The position numbers were made by a program, and so were the translations under genes. DNA of 60,411 bases, taken from assembly GCA_945952045.1 (NCBI GenBank), contig CAMFHE010000031.1, positions 1 to 60,411 of the forward strand, given 5' to 3'. Under the pieces are notes generated by a model. The model saw only the letters and a program-made list of their open reading frames with translations, was not told where the DNA came from and did no database searches. Position 1 is the stretch's first letter. Each line of letters opens with the position of its first letter. This stretch comes from an uncultured Rhizobium sp. (GTDB taxonomy: Bacteria; Pseudomonadota; Alphaproteobacteria; Rhizobiales; Rhizobiaceae). Shown here one piece after another: positions 1-10,549 of this stretch.

Positions 1-1031
1 TGCTGGATCTTGTAGGCCTCGTCCAGCGTGCGCAGCATGGAATAGCTGGTGCCGCCGCCGATATCGGTTGCGATGGAGACACGCACCGGCCTGTCGCGGC
101 GCGTCAGCTTGCGCCACGGGAAAAGACCGGAGCCGAGGAAGAGGTTCGAGGTCGGGCAATGCACGGCGATGGAGCCGGCCTCGCTCAATGCATCCATTTC
201 ACGTTCCGAGAGGTGGATGGCATGCCCAAGCAGCGTCTTCGGGCCGAGCAACCCGTAATGGGCATAGATGTCGGTGTAGTCGATGGCATCCGGGTAGAGC
301 GAGCAGGTATAGTCGATCTCCTCGATGTTTTCGGAGAGATGCGTCTGGATGTGCAGGTCGGGGAATTCTAGGGCCAGCGCCTGCGCCGCCTCCATCTGCG
401 CAGGCGTCGAGGTGATGGCGAAGCGGGGCGTGATGGCGACATGGTTGCGGCCCTTGCCGTGCCATTGCTCGATGATCGCCCGTGTCTCGTCGTAACCCAT
501 CTGCGGCGTATCGAGCAGGCCTTGCGGGGCGTTGCGGTCCATCATCACCTTGCCGGCGACCATGCACAGACCCCGTCGCAGGCTTTCGGCGAAGAAGGCA
601 TCGGCGGAGGCTTTGTGCACCGAGCAATAGGCGACGGCCGTCGTCGTGCCGTGGCGCACGAGTTCGTCGAACAGGCGGCCGGCGATGCGCGTCGCATGGG
701 CGCTTTCGACGAAGCGGCACTCCTCGGGGAAAGTATAGGTGTTCAGCCATTCCAGAAGGTTGGCGGCATAGGAGCCGATGACCTGCATCTGCGGGAAATG
801 CAGGTGGGTGTCGATGAAGCCGGGCAGGATGAGATGCGGGCGATGATCGATCTCGACCGTCTCGGCCGGCGCCTGCGCCCGCACCGCATCATAAGCGCCA
901 TGGGCGAGGATCTTGCCATCCTCGATCAGCAGGGCGCCGTTTTCCTCGTAGGCAAAGCTTGCCTGATCGTCGAGGCTTTCCGGTCGGCGGTGGAAGCTGA
1001 GCGTGCGGCCGCGCAAGAGGCTTGATGTCAT
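1..1031 (-). CDS. guaD: Guanine deaminase, 3' end cut by the window
   Basis: Amidohydrolase that deaminates guanine to xanthine, the feeder step for the xanthine dehydrogenase encoded nearby. About 343 codons are visible of a family length near 430-440. The zinc-binding H-x-H lies in FIDTHLHFPQ (His76, His78), a later HLSEN supplies the usual third histidine, and ATDIGGGTSYSML near the cut end carries the conserved metal Asp. The ATG at 1031 overlaps the stop of puuD as ATGA (1028-1031), so translation of the two is probably coupled. Family assignment is secure; the last roughly 90 residues lie outside the window. Confidence 0.93.
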   Translation of the reverse strand, partial: MTSSLLRGRTLSFHRRPESLDDQASFAYEENGALLIEDGKILAHGAYDAVRAQAPAETVEIDHRPHLILPGFIDTHLHFPQMQVIGSYAANLLEWLNTYTFPEECRFVESAHATRIAGRLFDELVRHGTTTAVAYCSVHKASADAFFAESLRRGLCMVAGKVMMDRNAPQGLLDTPQMGYDETRAIIEQWHGKGRNHVAITPRFAITSTPAQMEAAQALALEFPDLHIQTHLSENIEEIDYTCSLYPDAIDYTDIYAHYGLLGPKTLLGHAIHLSEREMDALSEAGSIAVHCPTSNLFLGSGLFPWRKLTRRDRPVRVSIATDIGGGTSYSMLRTLDEAYKIQ

Positions 1032-2266
1032 TGGGTCTTCTCCGGCGATACGGCGCTTTCGAACCAGGCAGTCAGCACCTGGCGCTCCCTGGGGGTGATG
1101 TCTGTGACGTTGCCGGGCGGCATGGCATGGCTGCGGCCGGCCTGCAAATAGATCTCGCGGGCATGAATGGCGATTTCGGCATCCTCTTCCAGCTTCACGC
1201 CCTTGGGCGGGCGCACGATGCCTTCCCAGACCGGCTCGGCTGCATGGCACATGGAACAGCGGCTCTGGACGACATCCTTCGCCGCCGGGAAATGCGCGTT
1301 AGTAACGAATTTTTGCGACATGGCCGGCAGGGCGGCCTGTTTTTCGCCGGTCAACACCTTTGGGACAGTCGACAGCCACATGATGAGAATGAAGAGCACA
1401 AGGGTGGCGATCCAGGTCCATGTTGGGCGACCTTTTCGCGCATGGGTGGTGTTGAACCAGTGACGGATGGTGACGCCCATCAGGAAGACCAGTGCTGCGA
1501 TGATCCAGTTGAACGCCGTGCCGAAGGCCAGCGGGTAATGGTTCGACAGCATGAAAAAGATCACCGGCAGGGTGAGGTAATTGTTGTGCAGCGAGCGCTG
1601 CTTGGCGATGAAGCCGTATTTCGGATCGGGGGTGCGTCCGGCGATCAGGTCGGCGACGACGATCTTCTGGTTGGGAATGATGATCATGAAGACGTTTGCC
1701 GACATGATCGTGGCGGTGAAGGCGCCGAGATGCAGGAAGGCTGCGCGGCCGGTAAAGATCTGCGTATAGCCCCATGCCATGGCGACCAGCGCCACATAGA
1801 GCACCAGCATCAGACCCCAGAGGTTCTTGCCGAGCGGCGATTTGCACAAGAGGTCGTAGACGATCCAGCCGAGCGCCAGCGAGGCGATGGAAAGCGCGAT
1901 CGCCACCGGCTGGCTGACATCGAGCACATGCCGGTCGATCAGGAACAGGTCGGCGCCGCTATAATAGACGACGCAGAGCAGCGCGAAGCCGGACAGCCAG
2001 GTGGCGTAGCTCTCCCATTTGAACCAGGTGAGATGTTCCGGCATGCTGGCCGGCGCCACGAGATATTTCTGGATATGGTAGAAACCGCCGCCATGCACCT
2101 GCCACTCCTCGCCATAGGCGCCGGGCGGCAAATGCGGGCGCTTCACCAGCCCGAGATCGAGCGCGATGAAATAGAATGAGGAGCCGATCCAGGCAATTGC
2201 GGTGACCACATGCAGCCAGCGCACCGCAAAGGCCAGCCATTCCCAGGCTATCGCATATTCATACAT
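1028..2266 (-). CDS. puuD: Membrane-bound urate oxidase (urate hydroxylase) with C-terminal cytochrome c domain
   Basis: Predicted 412-residue PuuD protein that oxidises urate at the inner membrane and passes electrons to its own cytochrome c domain. The N-terminal part has about eight hydrophobic segments (the first follows MYEYAIAWEWLAFAVRWLHV). The C-terminal heme site is CSMCH at residues 337-341, and the HAMPPGN segment could supply the axial Met. The start at 2266 is chosen because GAGGGGAAG precedes it closely; an upstream in-frame ATG would add 43 residues with no membrane or signal character. It sits between xdhAB and guaD on the same strand, so guanine to xanthine to urate to 5-hydroxyisourate is covered here. 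Confidence 0.93.
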   Translation of the reverse strand: MYEYAIAWEWLAFAVRWLHVVTAIAWIGSSFYFIALDLGLVKRPHLPPGAYGEEWQVHGGGFYHIQKYLVAPASMPEHLTWFKWESYATWLSGFALLCVVYYSGADLFLIDRHVLDVSQPVAIALSIASLALGWIVYDLLCKSPLGKNLWGLMLVLYVALVAMAWGYTQIFTGRAAFLHLGAFTATIMSANVFMIIIPNQKIVVADLIAGRTPDPKYGFIAKQRSLHNNYLTLPVIFFMLSNHYPLAFGTAFNWIIAALVFLMGVTIRHWFNTTHARKGRPTWTWIATLVLFILIMWLSTVPKVLTGEKQAALPAMSQKFVTNAHFPAAKDVVQSRCSMCHAAEPVWEGIVRPPKGVKLEEDAEIAIHAREIYLQAGRSHAMPPGNVTDITPRERQVLTAWFESAVSPEKTQ

Positions 2267-2487
2267 CGGCTTCCCCTCATGCTTGTTCCCACATGTCACA
2301 TTGCGAAAAAAACGGAATGCGGGGAAGCGAAAATCACCGCCATACACGGCGGATGGGAACGGATATCGGACTGACGCGTTCTCCTTTAACCGCAATCCTG
2401 CATCGCGATATTCGCCTGGCCGCTTACTTGGCCTTGATGGCGACGATGCAGCCAGCCGGCGATGCCATCATCGATGGAGAATGTGCG

Positions 2488-2820
2488 ATGCGCTGCATTC
2501 CGATTTTTATGGTGATTGCCTATGCCTCCGCCGCTCAAGCCCATGAAGCCCATACGGGCTGGAGCTACGAACCTTTTTGTTGCAACGGTAATAATCTGGT
2601 CGGCGATTGCCAGGCGATCCCGACGCACAGCGTCACGATCACGCCCGGCGGTTACCAGCTGCTGCTTGTGCCCGGGGACCATCGTTTGATCACCCGAAGT
2701 CATATCTTCCGCTTGAAACAAAGCGATGCCCGCCGCTCGCAGGATGGCTCCTACCATCTCTGTCTGTTTCCCGATGAAAACACGCCGCGCTGTTTCTACG
2801 CTCCCGATATGGGATTCTGA
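2488..2820 (+). CDS. Small exported cysteine-containing protein, function unknown
   Basis: A 110-residue protein with a clear signal peptide (hydrophobic MRCIPIFMVIAYASAAQA, likely cleavage before HEAHTGW). The mature part has paired and spaced cysteines (PFCCNGNN, GDCQA, YHLCLFP, PRCFYAP), suggesting disulfides in the periplasm. I do not recognise a named family. It reads away from puuD, and its last 25 bases overlap the 3' end of the convergent LysR gene. The start at 2488 is chosen because it begins the signal peptide; upstream in-frame codons extend into puuD's promoter region. Confidence 0.75.
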   Translation: MRCIPIFMVIAYASAAQAHEAHTGWSYEPFCCNGNNLVGDCQAIPTHSVTITPGGYQLLLVPGDHRLITRSHIFRLKQSDARRSQDGSYHLCLFPDENTPRCFYAPDMGF

Positions 2821-3719
2821 TCGCGCAAGGTTTCCGCGTCCATTTCGGAGAGCAACCACGCGCGAAACGCCTTGATCTTCGGCACATTGCGGCGGCTTTG
2901 GGGATAGGCGAGCCAGTAGTCGCGGCCGTCGTTGCAGAGGATGTCGAAGGGCTGGATCAGACGGCCGGCGGCGATGTCCTCGCGGAAATGATCCGGATTG
3001 AGAACGGCGACGCCATCGCCGGCCATGGCGATATTGGCGTCGAGAAGTTGCGTGCCGTATTCATGTTGTGGAAAACGCTCCAGGCCGGGTTCGTCGATGC
3101 CGGCGGCCGCAAACCATTGCCGCCACCAGGGATCGCCGGCGCTGATGATAGGCAGGTTCAAGAGGTCGGCCGGCGACGTCAGCCCGCCGTTGCGCGCCGC
3201 GAGCTTCGGGCTCAGCATCGGCGTGAAATCCAGCCGCATGATGCGGTGGGACACGAGGCCCGGCCAGTCGCCCTTGCCCCAGCGGATGGCGACATCGGCA
3301 CTCTCGCGGTTGAAATCCACCATGTTGGCGGAGGCGAGCAGCCGCACGGCAATCGTCGGATGGCGCAGCTGGAAGGCGCCGAGATGGCGGGAAAACCATT
3401 GCTGGGCGAAGGTCGCGGTCGAATGGATGGTGAGCGTATCGCTGGCCATTGTCTGCACCGAGGACAGCGCGTCGCCCAGCAGCCCGAAGGCCTCCGCCAC
3501 TTTCGGCGCCAGCTTTTCACCAACCGTCGTCAGCGCCACCTGGCGTGGCCGGCGCTCGAACAGCGGCTCGCCGATGGTCTCTTCCAGCAGCTTGATCTGG
3601 TAGCTGATGGCCGTCTGCGTCAGGCCGAGTTCCTCGCCCGCCCTCGTGAAACTGAGGTGCCGCGCCGCCGCCTCAAAGACGCGCAGGGCGTTGAGCGGAA
3701 CCTGTTTCGACAATTTCAT
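2796..3719 (-). CDS. LysR-family transcriptional regulator (GcvA-like)
   Basis: A 307-residue LysR regulator: winged HTH at residues 6-64 (LNALRVFEAAARHLSFTRAG, then LGLTQTAISYQIKLLEE) followed by a type 2 periplasmic-binding-like effector domain. Its N terminus and HLEE-style linker resemble the GcvA/AmpR subgroup. It lies inside the purine-degradation cluster and is divergent from a 48-residue DUF1127-like gene, so it may control either neighbour; the effector cannot be read from the sequence. The gene is convergent with, and overlaps by 25 bases, the small exported protein gene at 2488-2820. Confidence 0.92.
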   Translation of the reverse strand: MKLSKQVPLNALRVFEAAARHLSFTRAGEELGLTQTAISYQIKLLEETIGEPLFERRPRQVALTTVGEKLAPKVAEAFGLLGDALSSVQTMASDTLTIHSTATFAQQWFSRHLGAFQLRHPTIAVRLLASANMVDFNRESADVAIRWGKGDWPGLVSHRIMRLDFTPMLSPKLAARNGGLTSPADLLNLPIISAGDPWWRQWFAAAGIDEPGLERFPQHEYGTQLLDANIAMAGDGVAVLNPDHFREDIAAGRLIQPFDILCNDGRDYWLAYPQSRRNVPKIKAFRAWLLSEMDAETLRDQNPISGA

Positions 3720-3834
3720 GCATCAGGCCTCTTCATGCATCCAGACGGTCATTCGATTGGATTGGCAGGATTTTCCGGCGCATCCTAGCGGCATGATCAT
3801 CAAATGGACAGGGGAAACCCTGTGGAGGTTTTCG

Positions 3835-3981
3835 ATGCTGGACTGGATGAAACACTGGTTGTCGCAACTCATCGGTGCTCGTGGCGCCGGCCGGGCACGG
3901 CTCGACATGACGACGCTGCCCGAGACACGCAAGCGCGATATCGGGCTGATCGACGGGCGCGATCCGCATCTGGGCGGGTGA
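3835..3981 (+). CDS. DUF1127-like micro-protein (48 residues)
   Basis: Very short Arg-rich protein beginning MLDWMKHWLSQL and ending in LPETRKRDIGLIDGRDPHLG, which matches the DUF1127 signature (L-x-x-L-x-x-R-x-L-x-DIGL). Such small proteins in rhizobia have been linked to RNA turnover and to phosphate and carbon metabolism; no specific role can be assigned here. A good ribosome binding site (TGGAGG) lies 8 bases upstream. It is divergent from the LysR gene with a 115-base intergenic region. The gene is short enough to be missed by standard gene callers. Confidence 0.8.
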   Translation: MLDWMKHWLSQLIGARGAGRARLDMTTLPETRKRDIGLIDGRDPHLGG

Positions 3982-3982
3982 T

Positions 3983-4013
3983 GGAAAGAGGCGACTTTTC
4001 ATGGGCCGCCTCT
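3983..4013 (-). terminator. Rho-independent terminator of xdhAB
   Basis: Seven-base stem AGAGGCG/CGCCTCT (3987-3993 with 4007-4013) that on the minus strand is followed by TTTCC. It lies 20 bases beyond the xdhB stop and just after the stop of the convergent micro-protein gene. Confidence 0.6.
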
Positions 4014-4033
4014 GTTGCATGGGAAAGCCGGGG

Positions 4034-6370
4034 TTACATCCCCCGCAACCGCTCCACCGCCATGAGGATCCGTTCCGGCGTTGCCGGCGCGTCGAGGCGG
4101 GGGCAGATGCGGTAGTCGGCGACGCTGGCCACGGCCATGGACAGGGCCTCCAGCACCGAGATCGCCAGCATGAAGGGCGGTTCGCCGACCGCCTTGGAGC
4201 GGCCGATGGTCGGCTCGGCGTTTTCGGCCCAATCCGCCAGCTTGACGTTGAACACTTTCGGCCGGTCGGAGGCGAGCGGGATCTTGTAGGTAGAGGGCGC
4301 ATGGGTGCGAAGCCGCCCCTTGTCGTCCCACCACAATTCCTCCGTCGTCAGCCAGCCCATGCCCTGGATGAAGGCGCCCTCGATCTGGCCGATATCCAGC
4401 GCCGGGTTCAGCGACTTGCCGACATCGTGGAGAATATCGGTGCGCTCCATCATGTATTCGCCGGTCAGCAGGTCGATTGCGACCTCGCTGCAGGACGCGC
4501 CATAAGCGAAATAATAGAAGGGATGGCCCTTGCCGCTCTTGCGGTCCCAGTGGATTTTCGGCGTCTTGTAGAAGCCGGCGGCCGAAAGCTGCACGCGGCC
4601 GAAATAGGCCATGCGGATGAACGTATCGAAGGGCACGACCTCGCCGCCGATGCGCACGCGATTGGGCAGGAATTCGACCTCCGTCGGCTCCACGCCATAA
4701 GCCGAGGCGGCGAATTCGATCAGCCGCTCCTTGATCTGGCGGGCGGCATCGTAAGCCGCCATGCCGTTGAGATCGGAGCCGGAAGAGGCGGCGGTCGCCG
4801 AAGTGTTCGGCACCTTGGCGGTGGTCGTCGCGGTGATGCGGATGCGCTCGATATCCACCTGGAAGGTTTCGGCCACCACCTGCGCCACCTTGGTGTTCAG
4901 GCCCTGGCCCATTTCGGTGCCGCCATGGTTCAGGTGGATCGAGCCGTCATTGTAGATATGCACCAGCGCACCGGCCTGATTGAAGGCGGTCATGGTGAAG
5001 GAAATGCCGAACTTCACCGGTGTCAGCGCGATGCCCTTGCGGACAAAACGGCTGGTGCGGTTGAATTCGACAATCGCCTGCCGGCGGGCGCGGTAATCGC
5101 TGGAGTGTTCCAGTTCGTCGACGAGGCGGGCGATGATATTGTCCTGCACCTGCTGGTGATAGGGTGTGAGATCGCGCTCCGAGCCCGGCTGGCCGTAGAA
5201 ATTCGCCTTCCGGATATCGAGCGGATCCTTGCCCGTCGCGTATGCAATTTCCTCGATGATGCGCTCGCCGCCGACCATGCCCTGCGGGCCGCCGAAGCCG
5301 CGAAAGGCGGTGTTGGAAACCGTATGCGTCTTCAGCGGTTGCGAGGTCAGCTTCACATGCGGGTAGAAATAGGAGCTGTCGGCATGGAACAAAGCGCGGT
5401 CGGTGACCGGGCCGGAGAGATCGGAGGAAAAGCCGCAGCGCGCCGCGAAGGTGGCGTCGACGGCATGGATGCGACCGTCGCCGTCATAGGCGACGTCGTA
5501 ATCGACCACGAAATCGTGGCGCTTGCCGGTCATCACCATGTCCTCGTCGCGGTCGGGGCGGAATTTCACCGGCCGTTTCAAGGTCTTGGCCGCCATCGCC
5601 GCAAGGGCCGCGAACTGGTTGCCTTGCGTTTCCTTGCCGCCGAAGCCGCCGCCCATGCGCCGCGTCTGCACCGTCACGGCATTGGAGGGGAGACCGAGCA
5701 CATGGCCGACCATATGCTGCACTTCGCTCGGATGCTGGGTGGAGGACCAGACGATGATTTCCTCGTCTTCGACCGGGATCGCCATGGCGATATGGCCTTC
5801 GAGGTAGAAATGCTCCTGGCCGCCGATGGCCATTCGGCCCTGCAGGCGGAAGGGCGGCTTATCGATTTCAGTTTCCGGCTCGCCGCGCTTCAGCGTCATC
5901 GGATCGGTGACCAGCGCGCCGCCGTTCTCACGAGCGGTATCGACGTCGAGGAAATGCGGCAACGGGCTGTATTCGATCTTCGCCAGACGCGCGGCGCGGC
6001 GGGCAGCCTCGCGTGTCTCGGCAATGACGGCGAAGATCGGCTGGCCATGGAATTCCACAAGATCGGTGGCGAGCAACGGCTCGTCGTGACGCCCGCCGGG
6101 CGAGACGTCATTGACGCCGGGCACATCCTTGCCGGTGAAGACGCGCACGACGCCGGGGGAGGCGCGCACCGCCTCAAGATCGATGGAAACGATCTTGCCG
6201 TGGGCGCAGGTGGAAAGCCCCAGCGCGCCATGCAGCGTGCCGGCCATTTCCGGAATGTCGTCTATATATTCGGCCACGCCGGAGACATGCTTGTGGGCGG
6301 AATCATGCTTGAGCGAGACATGCATGCGGCCGTTGATGTCGCTCTTCAGCTCGAAGGTCGAGGTGTCCAT
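4034..6370 (-). CDS. xdhB: Xanthine dehydrogenase, molybdenum-binding subunit
   Basis: Large subunit of the two-component bacterial xanthine dehydrogenase; it binds the molybdopterin cofactor and oxidises hypoxanthine and xanthine to urate. The protein is about 778 residues. Recognisable segments are SGVAEYIDDIP near the N terminus, GGGFGGKETQ and TAFRGFGGPQG in the cofactor domain, and the C-terminal VGEPPF with the catalytic Glu region SKAVGEPPFML. The start at 6370 (MDTSTFEL) has AAGGAGA at good spacing; an in-frame ATG at 6400 would add ten residues. It follows xdhA closely. The accessory gene xdhC, which often comes next, is absent here. Confidence 0.95.
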   Translation of the reverse strand: MDTSTFELKSDINGRMHVSLKHDSAHKHVSGVAEYIDDIPEMAGTLHGALGLSTCAHGKIVSIDLEAVRASPGVVRVFTGKDVPGVNDVSPGGRHDEPLLATDLVEFHGQPIFAVIAETREAARRAARLAKIEYSPLPHFLDVDTARENGGALVTDPMTLKRGEPETEIDKPPFRLQGRMAIGGQEHFYLEGHIAMAIPVEDEEIIVWSSTQHPSEVQHMVGHVLGLPSNAVTVQTRRMGGGFGGKETQGNQFAALAAMAAKTLKRPVKFRPDRDEDMVMTGKRHDFVVDYDVAYDGDGRIHAVDATFAARCGFSSDLSGPVTDRALFHADSSYFYPHVKLTSQPLKTHTVSNTAFRGFGGPQGMVGGERIIEEIAYATGKDPLDIRKANFYGQPGSERDLTPYHQQVQDNIIARLVDELEHSSDYRARRQAIVEFNRTSRFVRKGIALTPVKFGISFTMTAFNQAGALVHIYNDGSIHLNHGGTEMGQGLNTKVAQVVAETFQVDIERIRITATTTAKVPNTSATAASSGSDLNGMAAYDAARQIKERLIEFAASAYGVEPTEVEFLPNRVRIGGEVVPFDTFIRMAYFGRVQLSAAGFYKTPKIHWDRKSGKGHPFYYFAYGASCSEVAIDLLTGEYMMERTDILHDVGKSLNPALDIGQIEGAFIQGMGWLTTEELWWDDKGRLRTHAPSTYKIPLASDRPKVFNVKLADWAENAEPTIGRSKAVGEPPFMLAISVLEALSMAVASVADYRICPRLDAPATPERILMAVERLRGM

Positions 6371-6406
6371 CCTATCGGTCTCCTTCGTTGCGGCCGCCAT
6401 GCATCA

Positions 6407-7873
6407 TCACGCTACCTCCTCGAACCGCGTCAAGCCCTGCGGCGTTCCCGTTGTTTCCAGGAAGAAGCGCAAAAGCAGGTTTTTCGCCGTCAGCTGGCGG
6501 TATTCGGCGCTGGCGCGCCAATCGGTCAGCGGCTTGTAGTCGCGGTCGAACTGGTCGCGGGCGGCCAGCACCGTTTCCTCCGTCCAGGGCTTTCCGCGCA
6601 AGAAGGCTTCGACGGACAGCGCCCGTTTCGGCGTGCCGGCCATGCCGCCATAGGCGATGCGGATCGCGTTGACGGTATTGTCCTCGGCAAGCGACAGGTT
6701 GAAAGCGCCGCAGACGGCGGAGATATCCTCGTCGCGCCGCTTGGTGATCTTGTAGACGCCCACATGGTTTTCGGCCGGCGGCAGCGGGACGAAGATGCTT
6801 TCGACGAATTCGTCCGGCCGCCGGTCCTGTTTGCCGTAGTCGATGAAGAAGATATCGAGCGGCACCATGCGCGTGCCGGCTTTCGAATGCAGGTTGACGC
6901 TGGCGCCCAGCGCGATCAGCGGCGGCGGCGTATCGCCGATGGGCGAACCGTTGGCGATGTTGCCGCCGATGGTGCCCATGTTGCGCACCTGCTCGCCGCC
7001 GATGCGATGGATGAACGGTTTCAGCGCGGGGATATGGGTCGAAAGCGTGTCGAGCGCCTGACTGTAGGTGACGCCGGCGCCGATGGAAATGCCGCGGTCG
7101 CTGGCATGGATCGCCTGCAACTCAGTGAGATTGTTGATGAAGACGACGGTGCCGAGCGGCCGCATCTGCTTTGTCACCCACAGCCCGACATCGGTGGAGC
7201 CGGCGACGATGGTCGCCTTCGGTTCCTCGGCCAGCACCTCGGCCAAGGCGCGCGTCGTGCCGGGGATCACCAGCTTTTCGCCCCCGGTTTCGATGCGGAT
7301 GGTTTCGCCGGTTCGCAGCGTCCAAAGTCGGGCGAGGATCTCGGTGCGGTTTCGCTCCAGGGGATCGAAGATAGAGGAGGGGCGGGCGGCGCTGACCTGT
7401 TCGGCGGCGCGCACGATCGGCTCATAGCCGGTGCAGCGACAGAGATTGCCCTGCAGCGCCCGCTCGATATCGGCGCGCGTCGGCTTTGCGGTCGACAGCC
7501 ACAATCCATAGAGCGACATGACGAAACCCGGCGTGCAGAAGCCGCATTGCGAACCGTGACAGTCCACCATCGCCTGCTGGATCGGATGCAGGGCGCCGTT
7601 CGCTCCGGCCAGATGCTCGACGGTCACCACATGCGTGCCGTGGAGCGAGGCGAGGAAACGGATGCAGGCGTTGACGCTCTCGTAAACGAGAACGCCATCC
7701 ACCAGCCGCCCGACCAGAACCGTGCAGGCGCCGCAATCGCCTTCCGCGCATCCTTCCTTGGTGCCGGTCAACCGGCGCTGCAGGCGAAGATAGTCGAGCA
7801 GGGTCTCCGTCGGTTTCACGGAGGTCAGCGTGACATCGTCGCCATTGAGGATGAAGCGGATCGCGTCGGTCAT
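6407..7873 (-). CDS. xdhA: Xanthine dehydrogenase small subunit (2Fe-2S and FAD)
   Basis: A 488-residue subunit that carries electrons from the molybdenum centre through two [2Fe-2S] clusters to FAD and NAD. The plant-type ferredoxin cysteines are in EGCAEGDCGACTVLVG, and the second cluster is formed by QCGFCTPGF and GNLCRCTGY. The FAD domain starts near residue 190, with IVAGSTDVGLW and the later NMGTIGGNIANGSPIGD. It is the first gene of the xdhAB unit; the bdhA stop lies 40 bases upstream on the same strand. Confidence 0.95.
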   Translation of the reverse strand: MTDAIRFILNGDDVTLTSVKPTETLLDYLRLQRRLTGTKEGCAEGDCGACTVLVGRLVDGVLVYESVNACIRFLASLHGTHVVTVEHLAGANGALHPIQQAMVDCHGSQCGFCTPGFVMSLYGLWLSTAKPTRADIERALQGNLCRCTGYEPIVRAAEQVSAARPSSIFDPLERNRTEILARLWTLRTGETIRIETGGEKLVIPGTTRALAEVLAEEPKATIVAGSTDVGLWVTKQMRPLGTVVFINNLTELQAIHASDRGISIGAGVTYSQALDTLSTHIPALKPFIHRIGGEQVRNMGTIGGNIANGSPIGDTPPPLIALGASVNLHSKAGTRMVPLDIFFIDYGKQDRRPDEFVESIFVPLPPAENHVGVYKITKRRDEDISAVCGAFNLSLAEDNTVNAIRIAYGGMAGTPKRALSVEAFLRGKPWTEETVLAARDQFDRDYKPLTDWRASAEYRQLTAKNLLLRFFLETTGTPQGLTRFEEVA

Positions 7874-7913
7874 GTCGTTCCTGTCGTTCTTGATTTTTCT
7901 TCGTTTTATCAGG

Positions 7914-8690
7914 TTACTGCGCCGACCAGCCGCCGTCGATCGTGATATGCGTGCCGGTGATCTGGCGCGCCGCGTCGCTGGCCAGATACAGCGCCATCGC
8001 CGCCACTTCCTCGGTCTTCACGAATTCCTTGGTCGCCTGGAACTTCAGCATGACGTCGGTCTTCACCTGATCCTCGCTGATGCCGCGGGTGCGGGCCGTG
8101 TCGGGGATCTGTTTTTCCACAAGCGGGGTCAGGACATAGCCGGGGCAGATGGCATTCACTGTAATCCCGAATTCGGCGAGTTCCAAGGCCGCCGTCTTGG
8201 TCAGCCCCATGATGCCGTGCTTGGCCGCCACATAGGCCGCCTTGAACGGCGAGGCGACCAGCGCATGCACTGAGGCGACGTTGACGATCCGGCCCTTGCC
8301 CTTCTCCTTCATCAAGGGAATGGCGGCGCGCATGGTGTGGAAGGAGGAGGAGAGGTTGATGGCGATGATCTGGTCCCATTTCTCGATGGGGAAATCCTCG
8401 ATCTTCTCGACATGCTGGATGCCGGCATTGTTGACCAACACGTCCAGGCCGCCGAATTCTTTTGCCGCGGTGGCGATCAGGTCGGCGATTTCGGCCGGCT
8501 TGGTCATGTCGGCGCCGTGATAGATCACGCGGCCTGAGCCCTGCGCCTCGACCTCGGCAATCGCCTTGTCGATATCCTCGCGTGCGCCGAAACCGTTCAG
8601 CGCTACATTGGCGCCCTCAGTGGCGAAAGCCTTGGCGATGGCGAGCCCGATGCCGCTGGTCGAACCGGTGACGACAACTGATCTGGTCAT
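7914..8690 (-). CDS. bdhA: D-3-hydroxybutyrate dehydrogenase (short-chain dehydrogenase)
   Basis: A 258-residue SDR enzyme that oxidises 3-hydroxybutyrate to acetoacetate in polyhydroxybutyrate turnover. It shows the TGSTSGIG dinucleotide motif, NNAG (in VLVNNAGIQHVEKIED), the catalytic Ser of NVASVHAL and the Y-x-x-x-K of AYVAAKHG, plus the C-terminal IDGGWSAQ typical of this enzyme. Length equals the usual rhizobial BdhA. The start at 8690 has GGAGC upstream; an ATG at 8702 is a weaker alternative. It is divergent from glpK across 229 bases. Confidence 0.93.
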   Translation of the reverse strand: MTRSVVVTGSTSGIGLAIAKAFATEGANVALNGFGAREDIDKAIAEVEAQGSGRVIYHGADMTKPAEIADLIATAAKEFGGLDVLVNNAGIQHVEKIEDFPIEKWDQIIAINLSSSFHTMRAAIPLMKEKGKGRIVNVASVHALVASPFKAAYVAAKHGIMGLTKTAALELAEFGITVNAICPGYVLTPLVEKQIPDTARTRGISEDQVKTDVMLKFQATKEFVKTEEVAAMALYLASDAARQITGTHITIDGGWSAQ

Positions 8691-8827
8691 GAGATGCTCC
8701 ATTCTCAAGCAACAAGCGCCCGCGACTGTGCGGTGCAAAATCGATTGCAGGTTAGGATGAAATCCGGCTTGCTGGCAATTGTGATATGCAACAGCCGCTA
8801 CAACCGGATCGAAGCCGGAATTTGCGT

Positions 8828-8851
8828 TTCGTTTTCGTTTGACATTCGTTT
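8828..8851 (+). promoter_or_regulatory. Candidate GlpR/DeoR-type operator upstream of glpK
   Basis: Three TTCGTTT heptamers at 8828, 8834 and 8845 within 24 bases, about 70 bases before the glpK start. Repeated TTCGTTT-like half sites are typical of DeoR-family (GlpR) operators in alphaproteobacteria. No regulator gene is adjacent, so this is inference from the motif and the gene. Confidence 0.4.
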
Positions 8852-8919
8852 TTGTGTCGTATTGAAACTTTCAAGGGACAGAAAGGATGGCGGAAAGCCA
8901 TCCGCGCGGGAGGGGATAT

Positions 8920-10413
<1,494 letters not shown>

Positions 10414-10518
10414 TTGCGGAGTCTTAACAAAGCGTTGCCGGCGGTTTTTTAACTTATTGTAAAGATTCAAGTTGGGGTGAGGCGGACAATCCGGCAAAGC
10501 TTCTCCCAACCCCGAACC

Positions 10519-10549
10519 GTCATCCTCGGCCTTGTGGCCGGGATCTACC
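10519..10549. repeat. REP-like palindromic intergenic element, degenerate
   Basis: The segment GTCATCCTCGGCCTTGTGGC followed by CGGGATC has imperfect arms (ATCC-CGGC and GCCG-GGAT) around TTGTG. It resembles the repeated CGTCATCCTCGGGCTTG-type palindromes scattered in rhizobial and other alphaproteobacterial genomes. Only one copy is in the window. The rest of the 272-base gap between glpK and the next gene holds no feature I can support. Confidence 0.35.

Noticed and set aside
4001..7945. A 1314-codon open frame on the plus strand opposite xdhA and xdhB
   Set aside because: It is antisense to two well-conserved genes, has no recognisable domain and reflects the low stop frequency of high-GC DNA.
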